In this document: one piece after another, positions 5,607 through 7,569 of the stretch
How the letters are laid out: the number at the start of each line of letters is the position of its first letter
How positions within the stretch are numbered: position 1 is the first letter of the stretch
NCBI GenBank assembly: GCA_964534945.1
Contig: CAZHSB010000062.1
Coordinates: 1-7,569, forward strand
DNA length: 7,569 bases
Source of the DNA: CAZHFA01 sp964534945
GTDB taxonomy: Bacteria > Bdellovibrionota_C > UBA2361 > CAKMMH01
Direction: 5' to 3'
The notes under the pieces: model-generated
The model's database searches: none
What the model saw: only the letters and a program-made list of their open reading frames with translations
What the model was told of the DNA's origin: nothing
Translations under genes and position numbers: made by a program

Positions 5607-7007
5607 ATGGTAACCAAGCAAAAACAAATTGACGAAGATTTTTCATTAGAATGTGTAAATGATAAACAAAAACGAGGATTTTGGCAGATGTTTACAATAA
5701 TGCTTGGTTTTACATTTTTTTCAGCTAGCATGTGGGCTGGCGGAACCCTTGGGGTGGGACTTTCTTTACATGATTTTGCCATATCGATTTTTGTTGGAAA
5801 TTTTATTCTCGGAATTTATACTGCATTTCTAGCGTTAATTGCCGCTCGAAGTGGCTTGTCTATACATCTTCTCTCTCGTTATTCGTTTGGAGAAAAAGGA
5901 TCTTTTTTACCATCTTTTATATTGGTATTAACGCAAATCGGTTGGTTTGGTGTTGGAGTAGCAATGTTTGCCATACCAACAAGCTTAGCATTAATAAACC
6001 TTCCAGTGTTAAATGGTTCTTGGCTTTTAGAAGGAAGCATTATTTCAATTAATGCCGATGCTGTTCAAATTCCTACGCACTTATTATATATATTAATCGC
6101 GATTTCGGGACTCTTAATGACCTCCACTATATACTGGGGGATTCGTGCATTAGCGATAATCAGCATGGTGGCAGTGCCAGCAATTGTAATTTTAGGCTCA
6201 TATTCTGCCGTTCAAGCTTTATTTTTTGATCACGTTGATGGCTTCAAAACAGGTTTTGAATTTATAAAAACTTATCAACCAGTTATTGGAGATAAATTAT
6301 CATTAGCAAGTGCTATTACTATCACCATTGGAAGTTTTATTGCTGGCGGAACATGCACGCCAGACTTTACTCGTTTTGCGCGAAACTCAAAAATCGCTGT
6401 CAGTACAACAGCGCTTGCTTTTTTCCTTGGAAATTCATTAATGTTTATTTTTGGTGCAACAGGCGCAATGATTTACAAACAATCTGATATAAGTCTTGTT
6501 TTAAACTTACAAGGATTATTATTGCCTGCGATTCTTGTTTTGGGATTAAATATTTGGACAACTAATAATAACGCCCTATATACTTCGGGTTTAGGGCTTT
6601 CAAATTTGACCAAACTTCCACAACGCTATTTGTTAATTTTTGCAGGATTTTTAGGAACAATATTATCAATATGGCTATACAATAATTTCTGCGACTGGTT
6701 AAATATTCTTAATACAGTCATTCCCCCAATTGGCTCAATTTTAATAATCGATTACTTCGTTATTAACCATGCAAAATATCCGCAACTTTCTCAAAAAATT
6801 TTCGATGCTATCAACATACCTGCTGTTTTTGCATGGGTTACAGGATCATTAGTTGCATTAATTGGATTACAAAAGATTCCGTTTCTTCATAGCGAACTTT
6901 TATCAAAAGGGCTCCCCGCAATTAATGGTATATTCGTTACTGCTATTGTTTACTACTTTTGTTCTTTCTTAAAAAAAGCTCTTCCTTCTCATAACGACAA
7001 AAAGTGA
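5607..7007 (+). CDS. codB: Cytosine permease, CodB-like (NCS1 nucleobase transporter)
   Basis: This 466-residue polytopic inner-membrane protein (469 from the alternative ATG at 5598) follows E. coli CodB closely along its length. Numbering from 5598: MLGFTFFSASMWAGGTLGVGLS (35-56), LGIYTAFLALIAARSGL (71-87), TQIGWFGVGVAMFAIP (112-127), AISGLLMTSTIYWGI (168-182), FFLGNSLMFIFGATGA (275-290), QGLLLPAILVLGLNIWTTNNNALYTSGLG (305-333) and LYNNFCDWL (360-368). CodB imports cytosine, probably with sodium, for salvage; the TQ-GW and NIWTTN segments contribute to the substrate pocket in this family. About 12 membrane segments are expected. CodB is about 419 residues; the extra length is mostly an insertion at about 130-163 and a longer C-terminus. 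No cytosine deaminase (codA) is adjacent in the window. Its last codons and stop lie in a copy of the REP-like motif. Confidence 0.93.
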   Translation: MVTKQKQIDEDFSLECVNDKQKRGFWQMFTIMLGFTFFSASMWAGGTLGVGLSLHDFAISIFVGNFILGIYTAFLALIAARSGLSIHLLSRYSFGEKGSFLPSFILVLTQIGWFGVGVAMFAIPTSLALINLPVLNGSWLLEGSIISINADAVQIPTHLLYILIAISGLLMTSTIYWGIRALAIISMVAVPAIVILGSYSAVQALFFDHVDGFKTGFEFIKTYQPVIGDKLSLASAITITIGSFIAGGTCTPDFTRFARNSKIAVSTTALAFFLGNSLMFIFGATGAMIYKQSDISLVLNLQGLLLPAILVLGLNIWTTNNNALYTSGLGLSNLTKLPQRYLLIFAGFLGTILSIWLYNNFCDWLNILNTVIPPIGSILIIDYFVINHAKYPQLSQKIFDAINIPAVFAWVTGSLVALIGLQKIPFLHSELLSKGLPAINGIFVTAIVYYFCSFLKKALPSHNDKK

Positions 7008-7013
7008 GTGTCC
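7004..7013 (+). repeat. REP-like core GTGAGTGTCC overlapping the permease stop
   Basis: A5-GTGAGTGTCC-T7 has the same A-run, core and T-run layout as the copies at 3811-3825, 5440-5460 and 5526-5546, with two substitutions in the core. The permease stop TGA (7005-7007) and its last two Lys codons are supplied by this element. No inverted partner lies immediately beside it. Confidence 0.55.
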
Positions 7014-7038
7014 TTTTTTTATTATCCTTTTTTTATTA
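7011..7038. repeat. Two tandem copies of a 14-bp T-rich unit
   Basis: TCCTTTTTTTATTA occurs at 7011-7024 and again at 7025-7038. The first copy includes the tail of the REP-like core and the second supplies the stop codon of the minus-strand gene. It fills the 28 bp between the convergent stops; I see no proper hairpin terminator here. Confidence 0.8.
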
Positions 7039-7539
7039 CTTTTCATCCTCTCTCATATAAGAAAGCATGATTGTATTTCCTGTCCTATTAAAAGCAACTT
7101 CATTCATAGTTGATTCCATTATTATAATCCCTCTACCGTGAGAAGAAGTAATGTTTTCTTCTTTTCTCGTATCTAAAATATCTCTTGGATCAAATCCTTC
7201 TCCATCATCGTGAACTTGCAAAAAAAACATCTTATCAGTAAGCATTCCAAAAACTTCCACTGGCCTTTGAGGATCATTGTTGTTACCATGTTCGAGAGCA
7301 TTGTGAATTGATTCTATCATTGAAAGCTCAATTTGAAATCTTTCACGATCATCCCAACCACGTTGAACTAAATCTGTAACTACTTTATCCACAAACTGAT
7401 GAATTTCTTTTTCAGAGTAAAATCTTCCATGCAGTTCAGTAGCTTGCACCCCTTGATTAATATAATTTACGCTCTCTTTCTTTCCAAAAAAAGATGTTGA
7501 AAGATTTTCATTTCCATTTTTTGATATTACAGGCCCCAT
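7036..7539 (-). CDS. RsbW-like ATP-binding protein (anti-sigma factor / serine kinase, GHKL fold)
   Basis: A 167-residue soluble protein with a single HATPase domain. The N-box is ELSMIESIHNALEHGN (71-86, with N80 the expected Mg-ATP ligand), the G1 box is DDGEGFDP (111-118), and the G2 box is HGRGIIIMESTMNEV (134-148). The fold and size match RsbW/SpoIIAB-type regulators, which bind a sigma factor and phosphorylate an anti-anti-sigma protein on serine. There is no dimerisation/phosphoacceptor domain as in a histidine kinase. About 35 extra N-terminal residues precede the domain. AGGGG 6 nt upstream supports the ATG at 7539-7537. No anti-sigma antagonist or sigma factor is within the window; a partner could lie upstream, beyond the right edge. 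It converges on the permease with 28 bp between stops. Confidence 0.88.
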   Translation of the reverse strand: MGPVISKNGNENLSTSFFGKKESVNYINQGVQATELHGRFYSEKEIHQFVDKVVTDLVQRGWDDRERFQIELSMIESIHNALEHGNNNDPQRPVEVFGMLTDKMFFLQVHDDGEGFDPRDILDTRKEENITSSHGRGIIIMESTMNEVAFNRTGNTIMLSYMREDEK

Positions 7540-7569
7540 AAAATTCCCCTTTAATTCATATAAAAAAAT

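Noticed and set aside
5552..5782. Minus-strand open frame of 76 codons
   Set aside because: It is antisense to the start of the permease, whose CodB similarity is clear.

Overview
This AT-rich bacterial window carries a housekeeping block on the minus strand. Reading leftward from about 3731 it runs SRP RNA (ffs), dnaX, ybaB, recR, then a bile-acid/sodium-symporter-family transporter cut by the left edge. The gene order ffs-dnaX-ybaB-recR is a classic bacterial chromosomal arrangement. The SRP RNA is the short form, about 95 nt with no Alu domain, as in most Gram-negative-type bacteria. Nothing here fixes the species. The low GC, the long REP-type transposase and the RsbW-like ATPase with its particular N-box would fit several poorly sampled Gram-negative-type lineages (for example PVC-like groups), but this is only a guess.

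From 3732 to 7038 the window looks like accessory DNA studded with one short motif, GTGCATGTCC or close variants, preceded by an A-run and usually followed by a T-run. It occurs as a near-perfect palindrome (3781-3825) whose right half continues into four tandem 16-bp copies (to 3883), twice in a perfect 86-bp tandem duplication (5379-5550), and once across the stop codon of the permease (7004-7013). Between the first two clusters lie a small unrecognised gene (3980-4288, plus) and an intact REP-associated tyrosine (Y1/HUH) transposase (4343-5347, minus), which converge on a shared terminator. This looks like a RAYT nuclease together with its own palindromic repeats.

Right of the duplication is a CodB-like cytosine permease (5607-7007, plus). 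Converging on it is an RsbW-type anti-sigma/serine-kinase ATPase (7036-7539, minus).

The dnaX/ybaB/recR genes are tightly spaced (16 and 22 bp) and probably one operon, with the transporter following 37 bp after recR. DnaX loads the replication clamp, and YbaB and RecR are DNA-associated and recombinational repair proteins. Inside dnaX, runs of nine and ten A lie at the junction between the clamp-loader core and the tau-like C-terminus. Slippage there would give a gamma-sized product. This and the RAYT/repeat system are the two observations most worth following up.
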